From Sitta carolinensis (lineage: Eukaryota; Chordata; Aves; Passeriformes; Sittidae): a DNA stretch of 64,000 nt. Position numbers and translations under genes: made by a program. Where the stretch lies: positions 17,498,001 to 17,562,000 of the forward strand of contig JAVUNC010000025.1 in assembly GCA_032173965.1 (NCBI GenBank), given 5' to 3'. The first letter of the stretch is position 1, and every line of letters begins with the position of its first letter. This document shows positions 21,320 to 33,690 of the stretch, one piece after another. A model generated the notes under the pieces. It ran no database searches. It saw nothing but the letters and a program-made list of their open reading frames with translations, and was not told the DNA's origin.

Positions 21320-23811
21320 GTGTGGATAATGAATTCTTTTCAATTAGTCCAAGAATCAGCATCACTATTTGAACTGTAGATTTTTACATTGAGTACAAAG
21401 TCTTTAATGTCTTTGCAATAGAGTTCATATATAGAGTGTTAACAGAGCTGTCTGATAGGCAACCATTCCACTGGAGAAGGAGAAAGTGAGTCTGGATGGT
21501 GATAAAAAGAAGTACTTCTTTTTTCTCTTGATGTCTTCACTAAAAAAGTGAAAGTGTCTCTTGGGATCTGTTATTTGGATTATAATCTGAATTGCTTTCT
21601 TTGAGAGAACTGACTTTGTGGGCTAGAAAGATCAGACTAGCACTGAAAAAAATAAATTCCCTTTGGGACACTTAACACAACCCCATTTTCTCCCCAAAGC
21701 TAGAAAAATACTTTAAAGTTATTTTAGTAACACTACAAACTTAGAGCAGACTTTGCAGAGATTTTGAAGATGAGGGCAACATCTTGCAGCACAGTTTGTT
21801 ACTGATGGGTCAAATCAAAAATGATTTGCTGAATCATGAATATTTCCCTCTCTGGGAGGTGTTGATTGAGGTTATAGGCTTCTCGTTTGTATACTGCACA
21901 GTGCAACTCAGTTAGTTGTGTTTGAGGCAATCAGATGTTAAAAGGTAATTTGGAGAAAATTGCATATAACTTCAGATGTCATTCAAAAATGATGGGGTAG
22001 TGGCATCTGTTTCTCATAACCTTTGAAACATTACATATGTTTCAGAATGATACTGTTTCTTTAGAAGTAAACTATATAATTTCTGGATTTTTTAAAATAA
22101 AACACGGTACCTTTAATTTAGGATATTGTTACTCTAAAAAAGACAATGCTAACCTTTTTTGACCTTTCTCTGCAGTGTAAGTTATTCTTGGCAAGGTCAC
22201 GTTTGGTTGCTTTGTCTCGTCCAGGAGTGTATTTCATGAATTACCTTATAATTTTAAGTGGTGACTAGACCTTTGTTTCTAGATAACGTCACAAAAACAA
22301 TTTATCCAAGGCATTTGACAAAAGAAAGGAAAAATTGCCCACTTTTCCCATCAAGTGTAATTACCATTCACCACATCTAAAGGAAGTGCTTGTTGCATCT
22401 GTACTAGAGAACCAAAAGCCACTATGATTAGGTTTATTTCTCTGTTAATTGAAAACTGGAGCAGGGAATACAGGGGAAATGGGCTTTCTAATTAGCCCTC
22501 TGAATGCTCTGACAGAAAACTGATAGATCTGAAACTTCTGCTGTGGTGGAATCTTCTCCTTTTTTAATGAATGAAGGAAAGCCGTGAGGCAAGGCTCGCC
22601 CCTCTCGCTGTAACACCGGGTCTGCAGTAGTTTGGAACAATGACACCAGGGCAGGAGAACAGGCAAACCCAGAGCAGGGCTCTGCAAGTTTATTCAATTT
22701 GGTACTAAGTGTTTGGAACAAGGTTTCATCTGCCAACAGCTGTGTACAATCATTTGTGGTTTTGAGGCCAGGGTAATTGGCATGTTATGAGCTTTTGCCT
22801 CAGCTTTTGGCATCTGCCTGAAAACCACATGGAAAGAGGGAAGGTTCTGCATGGGGCTCAGCCAGGAACTCTCCCCAGGGAGTATAATCTCAGGAGCCAT
22901 CAGTGAACAAACCTCACCCAGGTCTCATGGACATGGGGCAGATGCTGCCCACCAACAGCCCTAGCAAGCCCTGGTGAGTGGGAGAAAGGGTCCTGGCTAG
23001 GCTGTGTGCTACCAGAGCCAAGACTGCTGCACGTGCATGGATTTATGCTTCTAGCTAGGGATGACTGTTTCCAGGAAATTGACTGAAGCTGCTAGTTAAT
23101 TGGAAGCAGTGAGGGAATTTTGTTTTCCATTGTGTGCTTCAGTCCTCAGTGATCCAGCACTCAGCACCAAGTGCTTACAGCTCAGAAGCTGCCATCAGCC
23201 TTTATCCAATGGTGACATGACATCCCTGGCCACCCTTTGAACAGTCCAGGCTGTTCCATGCCATGTTTCCTTTCAGGGGATACTAAGAACTGCAGCACCC
23301 TGCTCCTTGTATCCTCTTCCCCAGTTCTGCTTTTTTCGTTGCTTTCTTTTCCTTTCACCATTGCATCACCTCTTTGCTATGGGATGCTCTTTGGGGAAAC
23401 AATAACCATTTGCTACACCTGTGTGCAATGCCCACCACAGCAGGTCCTGCCTAGGTCTGCACCTTTTGGCACCAAATATTAAATGCTAGTAGCACTGTGG
23501 TGGAGCCATGCCTCACCACGAGCATCACTATATAGGATTGCACTACCCCTTTTATTATCACCTATTATTTCCTGTGAAAAGGGAGTCAGCCTTGAACGGT
23601 TCCTCTGGCACACACTGTTGTAACCAACATCATGTCCTGGTTTCTAAATTGTTTACACCTTCAAGAGCAATCCTGTATCCTGCAGAGAAGCTCCCAACTG
23701 GTCTAATCATTATCTCAAGAACAGGAGAGCCAAAATATGCAGTGCTACTCTGTGTTCTTTAGTTATAATAATGGGTTGCTTTTCCCCCTGTGGTGCTCAG
23801 AACTCCTCACA
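21061..23811. other. Non-coding spacer
   Basis: An AT-rich region follows the poly(T) (21,330-22,480), with no gene and no recognised repeat. Frames at 22,445-22,736 and 23,237-23,762 have no domain. Confidence 0.5.
21281..21318. repeat. 38-base poly(T) homopolymer
   Basis: Thirty-eight consecutive T lie between GACAC and GGTGTGG. As with the tract at 13.7 kb, no retroposon body is recognised beside it. Confidence 0.95.
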
Positions 23812-23912
23812 AAGAAATGGAAGCATTGCTATTGCCATTTAAGGGGTGAAAAATTTTAAGTGCAATGAAGAAATGTGCCTTGCCCACAGTTAGACGGCAG
23901 AGTCCAATTCTT
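23812..23912 (+). mobile_element. MIR-like SINE fragment (weak)
   Basis: The series 'AAATGGAAGCATTGCTATTG', CCATTTAAGGGG, and then 'GTGCCTTGCCCACAGTTAGA' with GGCAGAGTCC follows the order of the MIR-type SINE 3' half. In the family that half reads ATTATTATCCCCATTTTACAG, then TGACTTGCCCAAGGTCACA, then GGCAGAGC, given here in separate words. The match is heavily diverged. Confidence 0.35.
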
Positions 23913-25534
23913 CATGCTTCCCTTGTCATCAGGACTCCATACAGACCTACCGAAAGCTGTGTCATATCCACGCCCCTAAGTGAGAATTCACTGCAGCTAC
24001 TTAATAATAACAAAAAGTATAATTTATCCCATATATGTCCAAGAATCAATGCCAGTTGTTCTGGCAGGCACTCATGTGCTGTTTGGTTGGGGTTCATCTG
24101 TTCTTAGCAGATGCTCAGCTGCTTGTTAATGGGATGGAGAGATGCAAATGAAAAGTGTACAGGCTTCACAATAAGCAAACTTTGTCCCTTGATCACAGCA
24201 CAGTGCCTCCTGGTCCTGACAGTTGCAGTTTTATAGTACGTCAGGTGGAGGACAGATGTTCACCTGCTTAACTACAGTAGCAGTAAAATGTAAAAACAAC
24301 CTCTGAACAAAAAGACCCATCTACTCTTGCTGCTTTACGATCAGGCAGGAGCCCTTCAGAAGTATTTGTCTATATGTCCTGTCTAATTTCCTCTCAGAAA
24401 GCTCAAGCAGTGGTGCCTACACTCTTTTCTTGAGCAAATAATTTCTTTCTGTTGTAAGACCCTACTCCTCTGCTGTGACTTTTCTCCCCCACCCCACATG
24501 GCTAATTTAGCTTTTCCCTTCCTACCCATGCTCGTCAGCATGGGTGCAATATGCAAGCTGAAATGCCATCACTCCCCCTCACAATCACACTGTTGTGCTT
24601 GCTCATCTGGGGTCCATCTGTGGGGTGGTGGTAATGGAGTCCTATTATGTGAGAGCAGGAGGATGGAGGGATGGAAAGCAGGGGAATCCTGACTTGCACT
24701 GTGCTGGGTGATCACAGCCTGTTTATTGGGCTCAGTGCTGAGGCAGCTGTGTGAAGCTTCATACCCTGTGATATGCACGAGGATATCTCCCAGAGTGACC
24801 TCACACTCTTGTCCAGTGGAAATGCTATGCATCTTTTGTTCACCTTTGCTGCTGTTTGCTTTGGTGACCCTGGGTAAAACCTAAGGGACTTTGGAGTTTG
24901 GCATTCAGAGTGCCCATGCTGTGTCGAGAATAAACAGGAGGAAGCAATTGTCTGTGTTGATCCATGTCAATCTTCTGTGCTTAGAAACTTGGGGAAGGAA
25001 TCTAAGCTAATCAGACCAATGATTTTCTCCAGAGGTTTTATACTCTGTATGGGTCTGCTGCTGTCTACACACCATGGAGCTGAGACCTGCGAAACTATCA
25101 TTTTTAGTGAATCTATATGAGCAGAGACTGGCTTTCACTCTCAAAGCTAATGTTAGACAGCACATAGACATATGTGGGATGAAAGCTGGGATGTTGTGGT
25201 CACACTTTCTTCTGAAGCATCTGTCTGAAGCCCAGTGAGAGGGTGACAACTTACGAGCCTTTGGGAGATGTGCAGTGAGGCATGCAAAACTCCCCACAGC
25301 AGAGGTGCTGACCATGGGTGAGGCAGAAAGGGCAACAGGGGGTAAAGATACTGCTGTCCAAAGTAAGACACTACCCTTGTCTAGAAAAAAGAAAAGTTAA
25401 GAAGGAGTTTATCCTCTGTGTACTTCATATGTAGCCTGAATTTTTGGCTGCTCAGAGGAGAATGCCAAATACAATTCATATCCTTCAAAGGAGGAAAATC
25501 AGTTTAAAAATGAAAAGAGCTACACATTTGTCTC

Positions 25535-25568
25535 CTCTGAAATCAATAGGATTTATGCATCCCAATCT
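25535..25568. repeat. Small ancient interspersed repeat (weak)
   Basis: CTGAAATCAATAGGATTTAT resembles the 'TTCAATGGGATTTAGGCACC' word of an old amniote repeat. Short and weak. Confidence 0.2.
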
Positions 25569-25914
25569 CTTTTTCATTTTTAGACTTTCATTCCACACAA
25601 AGCACTCAGCCATGCTTTTATGACCAGGTTCCCCTTCCTTGCAAAATCAACCCCTCCTTTTCATATTCATCACCACAGGGATCAAAACTAGCCTATAGCC
25701 CAGCAAAGGCAGGCTTCGTGTTTGCCTTCTATATCTTCCTTTAGCCCTCAGACAGAGCTCACAGGAAAGCCTAGGCTGCAGCCTTAGCTCAGGGTTGAAC
25801 AGATAAAGGTCACAATGCTCCAGGAGGGAGGTTCATTGTCACACCGTGAGACAGAGACAGACATCTAAGCTGGAGGTGGTTTGAAGAACAGGCACAACAC
25901 TCAGCTGTGCTCAC

Positions 25915-26008
25915 CTTCACAGATCCAAATCTCACAGGCTTGCTCTCACGTGCAGAAAGCATTTGACTCATGTCAAATGGTGGGAGTGGGATCTCCCCCA
26001 TGATGCTC
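25915..26008 (-). other. Candidate 94-bp minus-strand exon (weak)
   Basis: On the minus strand an acceptor-like GCTTTTCCACAG precedes 26,008, and a strong donor AAG followed by GTGAGC falls at 25,915. The enclosed 94 bp is open in one frame, entering with one base of a split codon and leaving in phase 0. The product is not recognised. The pyrimidine tract is short, so chance is likely. Confidence 0.12.
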
Positions 26009-26513
26009 CTGTGGAAAAGCCTTTTCTTACACACTGGGAGGAGGAAGAAGGATACAAGGGGTCACCTCAACTGCCAGGGCTGAGGTCTTCAATAAGCCAT
26101 CTCATGATTTCCTTGAGGATGAGCTGGTTAAGCAGGAAAAGCAGATGAAAGAAATAGTGAGCAAGTGCTGCTGTCTTGGCAAAATCATCTAAGAACTGGT
26201 AATCCAATAGATTCTTTATGAATTCCTTTGCTTTGGCTTTACTCATGTGCCATTATTATTCTCCTATCACTAAGCAACCTCTGGAAAAGCTTGATTAAAA
26301 TAAGAAACAAACCCCACCAGATAACAGAGAGGAACTGCTAGAAAAGGATCCCAGCTGCAATCTACTTCCTTATAAAACCAATGAGATCTGATCTTTCTCC
26401 ATCCTGCATTGAAGAGCTTGTGGAGCTGAGCATGTTTTTCATGCCTAACAGGACATTCTGCGTTTGGACAGCATAGCCCTTTTTCTCATCCCTCCTAATC
26501 TTTCCTGCTGCGC

Positions 26514-26536
26514 TTTTTTTTTTTTTTTTTTTTTTT
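26514..26536. repeat. 23-base poly(T)
   Basis: A run of 23 T in the + strand, flanked by CTGCGC and CCTTTAACTG. Confidence 0.95.
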
Positions 26537-26845
26537 CCTTTAACTGCTTGTAGACAAGAATGCTGGCAGCAAGCATATGAAGTCTCAAATGAATTGAATA
26601 TGAGCTTCAAGAATGAAAATACAGAGGTACTGCAGACCTCAAGTCCACTGAGATAGCAGTATGAGTTATGGAGACATTCAGTCTTTGGGCAGTAATAGTA
26701 AATTGATAAATCCTTGTACTGGATTATATGCTGGCCTTAGAACTGTTTTAAAAACCTAGCATGAAGGAGTTCTCAAATTATTCCCTCATGAAAAGTTTTG
26801 GTACCAGGATTTGAACTAAATGAGATACTTCTTTTGCCCAGCATT

Positions 26846-26925
26846 TAATTTAAACCATGGAACTCACTGCCAAACAAAGCTGCAAGGGCAAATGCTTAAG
26901 CAGGCTCAGCTACAAATCCCAGCTG
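26846..26925 (+). mobile_element. CR1/L3-like LINE fragment, 3' region (weak to moderate)
   Basis: The phrase 'TTTAAACCATGGAACTCACT' followed by GCC, and then by GCAAATGCTTAAGCAGG, parallels the old CR1 3' stretch. That stretch encodes or precedes 'W(N/K)SLP' and reads TATGGAACTCACTGCC...GAGCTTAGCAGGATTC in words. It is consistent with the other old CR1 relics in the window. No 3' terminus is visible. Confidence 0.45.
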
Positions 26926-29900
26926 AAGTTGTGAAAGACTGGCTCATGAGCAGTGGTTAAAGAGGACAGGACAGATGGTCAAAAGGAAGAGTCAGTGCAC
27001 AGAGAGCCCTGGGCAGGCTGGAAGATTGGGCTAGCTAGGGAAGCATGGAGAATTGGACACTCCTTTTCTGGAAATATTCATGACTGGATTTGACAGCCTC
27101 CTCTCCCGTTCCCATTGCCTTTATTAATAATACAGCTGCTGCAGTGGGTGGCAGCCTGGGCACTGACTCTGCTTCATGTCGAGGCCTTTGTCCTCAGCTG
27201 GGCAGTGTTTGAAACAGAGAGGTGCTGGGTTTGTTTCTGGGCCAAACAAAAGCTTGCTCCAGCGAATGCCACTGTGGCTCACAGGCTTTCATCTCAGGAC
27301 CTACCTGTTCTGTCAGCTCCACTTGCAAAGCCTGTGTAACTCTTTGTGTTTGTTCTCAAAAAAAGCAGTCAAATACGCTCTTTTGTATTTTTTTTCCATA
27401 ATAAAACCAGAACAGAAGAAACCTGTCTGAGCAAGCCAGGGGGAGCACCCTTAACTGTGGGAAGCCAACAACTACAGGAGCATGTCTTTCAGATTTCCTC
27501 ACAACTCTGCAACAAACAAAGGGGAGCAAAACAGCAAACCCAACGTGGAAAGAGCCACTGGTAGGGTTTGCTTTATGAAAAAATGCTGCACTTGTGTCCT
27601 GTAGATGCTGGTCATGGTGAAGCCAGACAGGGACCCTTCTGTGAGCTTTCCCCCACTTTCTCATGGCCTCACTTCTCTAAACCTATCACAGTTTCTCTTC
27701 AAAGTGCAGAAGTCAGCACTGTGCACAAGTGGCTCCTTTATGAAGCTATGGGTGGAAAGATGTCAGGGTTTCTGAGAACCTTCCTTGAGTCTCTTGGGTT
27801 GCATGGAGCCTGCCAAGGTGATGAGATAGCCCCAAACACACAGGAAAAAACTTCCTGCCACAAAAGTACAACAGGGCCCCCACAGAGTCTGTGTGAGTCT
27901 GCTCTGAGCAGGAAGACAGCTTGAACTCATCAGGGACATCAGTCCTAGCCCTGGGTGCACAGCTACTAGGAGATGTAACTAGTGGTCTGCCTTGTACTGC
28001 CCATGCCTTGTGTTTTCTGTCTGTATTCTGTTTGTCCTCTAACCTCTTTGAACTGTCTTTTGAAATGTCTAAACAGTGCTCAAAGTGGGACTCTCATTAC
28101 CATCCAAATTATAATTATACCCAGACATGATATTAAATTTGAAGGGCCAAGTACTCAAAAGTTAGGAAACAATAGAATTTCTACTGCCTCTGTAGTTTAA
28201 TGCAAATCCTTCCCTCAGCAGCTGCTGTGGTTTCTGTGCAGTCTGTTTGCTGTGAGTGGGAGAACCCAGGGGCACGTTTTCTGGGTGTCCTCAGTAACTC
28301 CCTGCTGCTCCATGAGGAGTCAGGCACAGGGCTGTGTCTGTGTTGGAGGTATCTGCCCTTATCCCTCCCGTGTACACTACAGCTGTGGGAGCACAATGCT
28401 GGATGGCCAGTGGGGTGAAAGAGCTAATGGATGAAAAATACCTCAGCAGGAGAGAGTGGTTTTTTCTAGCCCAGATCACTTCTGTGCGAAGCCTGGACGG
28501 GTGGTACAAGGGTGAGGATCAGAGCAAAGACTAGGAAAGGACTTATGCTGGCTTTGCTCCAAGCAAAACATTCTTCCAACCCAGGCAAACAGCAATGCTT
28601 GCGTGACACTCTCTTGGAACCTCTTTTACCCTTCATGACTCCACTTAATCCAAGTTACTGAATGCATTAAGCAAGGATGGAGGCAGGAGGCTCTACCAAA
28701 GACAAGAGAGGTCATGGTCCTGAGTGACTGAGAGCTGTCCTGAGTAATGGAGCTCTTCCTGCTCAGCACCTTGGAGGTGTTAAACCCATCGCTCTGTCCA
28801 AATGTTTGGCAGGCAGCCCCTGCTTTTCTCCTCATTTTTTGAGTGCTTTTAAGTCCTTGCTTCAAACCAGAAGAGCACTTGGACTTGTAGAAGTAATGCC
28901 ATCAGATTTTGTCAATACAGCCACTAGTCTCTAGCCTTCTCAGATATGGCAAACTTGTTTCACAAAAAATTCAGTATGGGGCAATCCCATGAATGTAAAC
29001 TTTCAACCCACAAGGTGAAGTGTTGGAAACACTGATAAATTCCTCAAATCAGGCTCCTGGAATGGAAAGCATTTGGCAAGCTTGTAAGAGGCGAAACCAA
29101 TCCACAGCACTTGAGAATAGAGCTTGTCTCTATAAATAATAAAAAGGAGCAGCTGTTATCTAAAAAAGTCTGAGTATGAAACAAAAATGTCCTCTAGGGT
29201 ATTTGTATGCACTTGCAGGAACTGCACACAGCTGGGAGGGGTGTATGAAATGCTTCTCTGAGGCTAATGAGACCTTACCTGTGCTTTAACACAAAAGTGA
29301 CTGGGCTTCCACGTGCAGTGTGGAGCTGTGCAGCTCCAGCTCTCCTCCTTCCAGGTAAAAGGGTGCAGCAGTGCACTACCTGAGGCCTGTCCTTCCATTT
29401 GCAGAAGTCATCCAGGCACTCGTGCCCCCGTGGCACAGATTCAGAATTTGGGTGACTAGGGTTCTACATCACTGCGGTGGGTCCGGTTCTTCTACTTCAC
29501 CTCTCAGCTGAAGCTCTAAAAGTGATGTAAGTAAAAATGTTAAATCTGACTTTATTTCTAAACTTGGGGCAAATGTGGCTCTGGTGTGTGTGTTCTAAAG
29601 GTGATGTGCTTAGTACCCAGCAATGGCAAAGAACAGACTGTCAATTTGAGTGCCCCACTGTTGGGTCCTGCAGGTGAGGATGTTTGCCCTGAACATCCCT
29701 TTCGGTGGCTGGTGGCAACACTGAAAAGGAATAACTCCTTCCTTAAACATTTGGGAGGGAATTGATGGGAAAAGACACAGATCAGCTGTACCCACCAAAG
29801 TCCATTTTTCTTTCACAGCCTCCCTGGTGCCAGGGCTAGAAAGCCTTGTGTTCAGTTGAAGGTCTTCTCCCACGTTGTCCAACCAGCCTACATAAAGAAT

Positions 29901-32708
29901 GGTTCTGGAGACTCAGGGTATGGGACCCCCCTGCTGCTTGCAGACTTCACATTTTAAGGTGCTGCTTTCCAGTTGCTTGGGGATTTTCTTGAAGATGATT
30001 TTGAGTACATGAAAAAGTCTTCCTTTAAAATTTTAAAAATTGTCATTTATGAACTCTCTTTCTTGCTGCCTTTCTTTTCTTCCTTTCCTTCTGCCTTTGG
30101 TGTTTTTTTCTTCCACATCATATTCACCACATCCTTGAAGTGGGAGGAGAGAAACTAAAAGAAAATATTTAATACCTCAAGTGTTTTTAAACCATCAGCA
30201 ATTGGTAGAAGCCTGAAGAGGTCATCCATGGAAATAATCCAGCTGGTGAACTCCTTATGGATGTCACCTTTCCAAAAGCAGTGCTATTTCCTCATGAGGT
30301 GGGTGTACTTATTTATTGTACCATTAAAGCTGTTTTCTTTCAGACAGCCTTTAAATATCTTCCCTGGGGTTTTGCCAGGCTGGGCAGCAAGCCAAGTGGA
30401 ACCCCCTGAAGTTAAGAGCTCAGCTCTGTTGGACATAAACCACTTAACATTTCAAAGATGACAAAAGTGGTACATATCTGATTTGTTTCCAGTAGGAAAG
30501 AAATAGCTGGCGAGTACACTGAGCCCATCACAACAGACAAGCCATGCCATGGTGACTCCCCTTCTTCAGGCAAGAGCAGGGCCCTGCTCTATGTTGTATC
30601 TGCAAGCTGCCATTATGGACCCTTCACTCTGTTTGCTGTGGCTCCAGAGAGGCCAAAACTGATGCTCCAAAATCCCATGCTCTATTGCTTCCATGGGCTC
30701 TTACTGCTGCTTACTTTCTATTACTGCTGCAAACCTTGCCCCTGCCCTGCTCACAGGGATTGAATTTTGGTGTTATGTATCTTGAATGCAGTTGTCCAGA
30801 GCTCAAAGGGTGGTGCTGCTCACGATTCAGTATCCCCAGGCCAGGTGACAGCAGAGTCACACCTAACACAGGTTCTGCCTCTTCTGAGATACTCAGACTG
30901 CTTTCATACCATGGGATGCCACCATGGGTTTTGACATTCGCTTTCCATGGACCAGTTGGATTAAACTAAATTGCTGTCAAATTAGCAGAGTGCAACACAG
31001 AGGATCAGCTGCTAAGCTTATTGGGGGCAGGAGAAGATTCCTTGAATTTCAGCAGGTCACAGATCCAGCCTCTAGGAGGTCACTCACCAAATTGTGTACT
31101 CTGGTTCTCCCTGTTGAGAGGAACAACCCTGAGTATTCCTGACTGAACCCAAATGCTTCAGGATCTCACAGCCCCAAGGACAAATGATGTTTTTGTTGGG
31201 TTTAATGTCTGGTCCAGAATTTGGTGCAAGATACTTTGGTCTGTTCATCAAACCGTACCGTGCTGAAGGGCTACCAGCTTGCCTGAAGCATTATTTCTGC
31301 AGGGCCTTTCAGATGCCAAGGGAGTTTCTCCAGATTTGGGCTTCTGAAGGGCAAATCCAGATCTGATGCCTCAAGACAGTAAAAAAACCCATTGCCAACT
31401 CTGGGGCCTGATGTTCCCTCTCAGCAGGTTGTGACAATAAAAGATACCCCCTATTTGGCAGTCCCAAATTGCCTGGCTGCTTTCCTCACAGGATGTGACA
31501 CAGCAATGCAGAGAAGTTGGCTGAAAAAAATTGCAAGAGGCAAGAAGGGACACAGCTCCCACCCTGGCAAACCCAGCCAGCATGCCAGGTCCTAGCAAGA
31601 GAGAACTGCTCAGAAAAGCAGGGGAAGAAGCAGAGACAGGATCAGAAACATAATCATCTGTGTTTTCCATGAATAAAACATGGCAGTTCCTCACAGACAG
31701 AGGGTGAGGTAATAAGGATAATAATAATGATCTGTTTGGTCTCTGTTTCTTCTGGGCTTCAGGGGCTCATTTTGCAAATGGTTATTTGTATAGCTGGAGC
31801 TGCTGTCTCACAGCTCACACTGCTCAGGCTTATGTTCTGCTTCTCTTTCTGCCAGCAGCCCGGGTTTGCAAGTGTCCATGACTCAGCAGCAGTTTCGTGC
31901 CCTTGTAGCTGAGCTGGAGCAGCAAGGATCCTTCCTAGGGGCCAGGTCCAACGCTGGCTGGCTCCAGTGGAAGTCAACTCTCTTGCAGGATCCAGCACCA
32001 AAGGGCTACACCTGCCTCGGGAGAACCAAGGAAGATTTAGGCTTCAGCAAAAGCCCAATGGCCTCCCCAGTAATACTGAATCACCATGCAGGCACTGAAG
32101 AGAGGCCACACCTGTGTTGGGTCAGTCCTGCTGGTGCTTCCAGACTGGTGAAAGAGTCCAAAAGGGCCGAGGCTGAGACAGATTAGATGTTCACCCAGAG
32201 CACTTTGTGAGTACAGAAATTCCAGTGAGCTGCCCTCAAACAGGCGAGTTTGGGGATGGCAATGGCAAAGGAGGGCAGTGCAGACCCTGTGCTGCTGCAG
32301 GCACTGCCCCTGGGGAGGCAATCCCCACTGAGGGGCATGACCCTGCTAAGAGGCAGCCTGTGACAACTGCGTACTTCTGCAGAGTAATTCTCCTCTCTCC
32401 CCTGCTTTTATCTAGTAACAGAAAAATAGTGGCAGGCCAACAGCGGGAAAAGATCCTGAGGTTGTGTTAGAAAGTCCCCAGGAATGCCAGGGAAGGATCT
32501 GAGTGGGGCACCTGCCTGTCCCTGTGCAAGGGCACTGTGCAAATTGAGATGGATTGGCAGGACCCCAGGCAAGGGATTCCTGACTGCAGCCAGACCCTGA
32601 GCTCCTGCCCTGCTGGGGCTTCAGTGCACATCTGCTGCTCTGTGCACACCAGGGAGCCTCTGCATCAGTTTAAGGCGGGATAGCAGGCAGAAATTTCTAT
32701 CAGCCTTT
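26926..32708. other. Non-coding spacer
   Basis: About 5.8 kb has no gene I can support. The frames at 27,115-27,924 overlap on both strands without domains, as do those at 28,200-28,534. The 106-codon frame at 31,866-32,186 starts at a TTG in the window's own listing and has no recognisable domain. A pyrimidine-rich stretch lies at 30,050-30,120. Confidence 0.5.
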
Positions 32709-32737
32709 CAGCAGCTTCTTACAGCAGCTTCTTACAG
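32709..32737. repeat. Two-copy tandem duplication, period 13 bp
   Basis: CAGCAGCTTCTTA occurs twice in direct tandem followed by CAG. Confidence 0.85.
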
Positions 32738-33299
32738 CTCTCTGAACAAGAGTTCAGCCTCTGTCTTGAATCAGTCAAGTAAGAATAGTGAAATTCTTGC
32801 CCAGCTGTTTTTCAGTGACAAACTGCCTTTGGTTTCCATGTAACTTGCAAATTAAGAGACACCAATAATAGCAAATATGTGAGTGGTAGCACAGAAACAA
32901 TACTCAATCTGCATTTAACCCCTCCTGTGCAATGGGCTCTGGCAGGGTGTTGCAACACCTTTTTGAATCCCTCCTCCACTCAAACAAATTCTGAGTTAAG
33001 ACTTGTTTTCCCAGTCATTTGTGTATATTTATAGTGATTTTGTATAAATAAATCCATTAGTTTACAGGGCATGGAAATGCTTTCCCAAACCTGGACTTTT
33101 AAAAGAATGTAAAACACATATTAAAAATTAATCCGTGTGTTTTTCTGTGTCCACTCTTTTGGGGGAAAAAACCCCCAAACCTACAAAGCATTATATTTTG
33201 AAATAAAGAAATCAATAACTACAAATATTCGGGCTTTTCCCACACCCCACCTTTCTTCCCAGAAAGAGCTTAAATGACTGAACACTGTGTGCTTTCCAC
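32738..33299. other. AT-rich non-coding spacer
   Basis: No gene or recognised repeat. A G6A6C5-like stretch near 33,162-33,177 is a local low-complexity spot. Confidence 0.5.
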
Positions 33300-33690
33300 A
33301 AAATAGAGGGATTTTAGTAAGACCATTAATAGACATTTAACTTTAACAAGTGCCACTATAAACATTTCTCTGAAATTCACCAGGGAACCAGGATTTTATC
33401 ACTTTAGGAGCACTGCTTGGCTCCGTGGTATGCTAGGATGCTGGATAATGATCTAATAGACCTCACTGACAACAAGCTGGCACCCTGCCATGGGCATGTG
33501 AAACCACCCTCCAGCCCGGAGCATGAGAAAACCTGCAAATAATGCCTCCTGATTTCCCAGCTAATAGAACAGCATGGAGTAACGTGGCTGCAGCCATCTC
33601 GTGTAAACAAGGCGTGAAATAAAGTGCCTGAGCCTGGACATTACTATTGATGGTTGATTTTGTCACTCCAGTCACCCAGAAATGTAACTG
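33300..33690. promoter_or_regulatory. Possible conserved non-coding element
   Basis: This unique-looking block of mixed composition lacks any repeat signature. It contains a forkhead-type GTAAACAAGG word near 33,603, CCATTAATAG near 33,325 and TAATAG/GTTGATTTTG words. The minus-strand frames here (33,404-33,675) have no domain. A regulatory role is inference from composition only. Confidence 0.2.

Larger units (their letters stand above)
23913..26513. other. Non-coding spacer
   Basis: No gene is called. A small ancient repeat lies at 25,535-25,568. A weak candidate minus-strand exon lies at 25,915-26,008 (see findings). Other frames have no domain. Confidence 0.5.

Noticed and set aside
19315..21365. 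Six overlapping frames of 511-667 codons on both strands
   Set aside because: They exist because the satellite's + strand has no A, so stops are impossible. Translations are pure low-complexity repeats.
31866..32186. 106-codon plus frame with a Gln/Glu-rich helical-looking start after a good acceptor-like site at 31,858
   Set aside because: The acceptor looks good, but no strong donor follows and the peptide matches no family I know.
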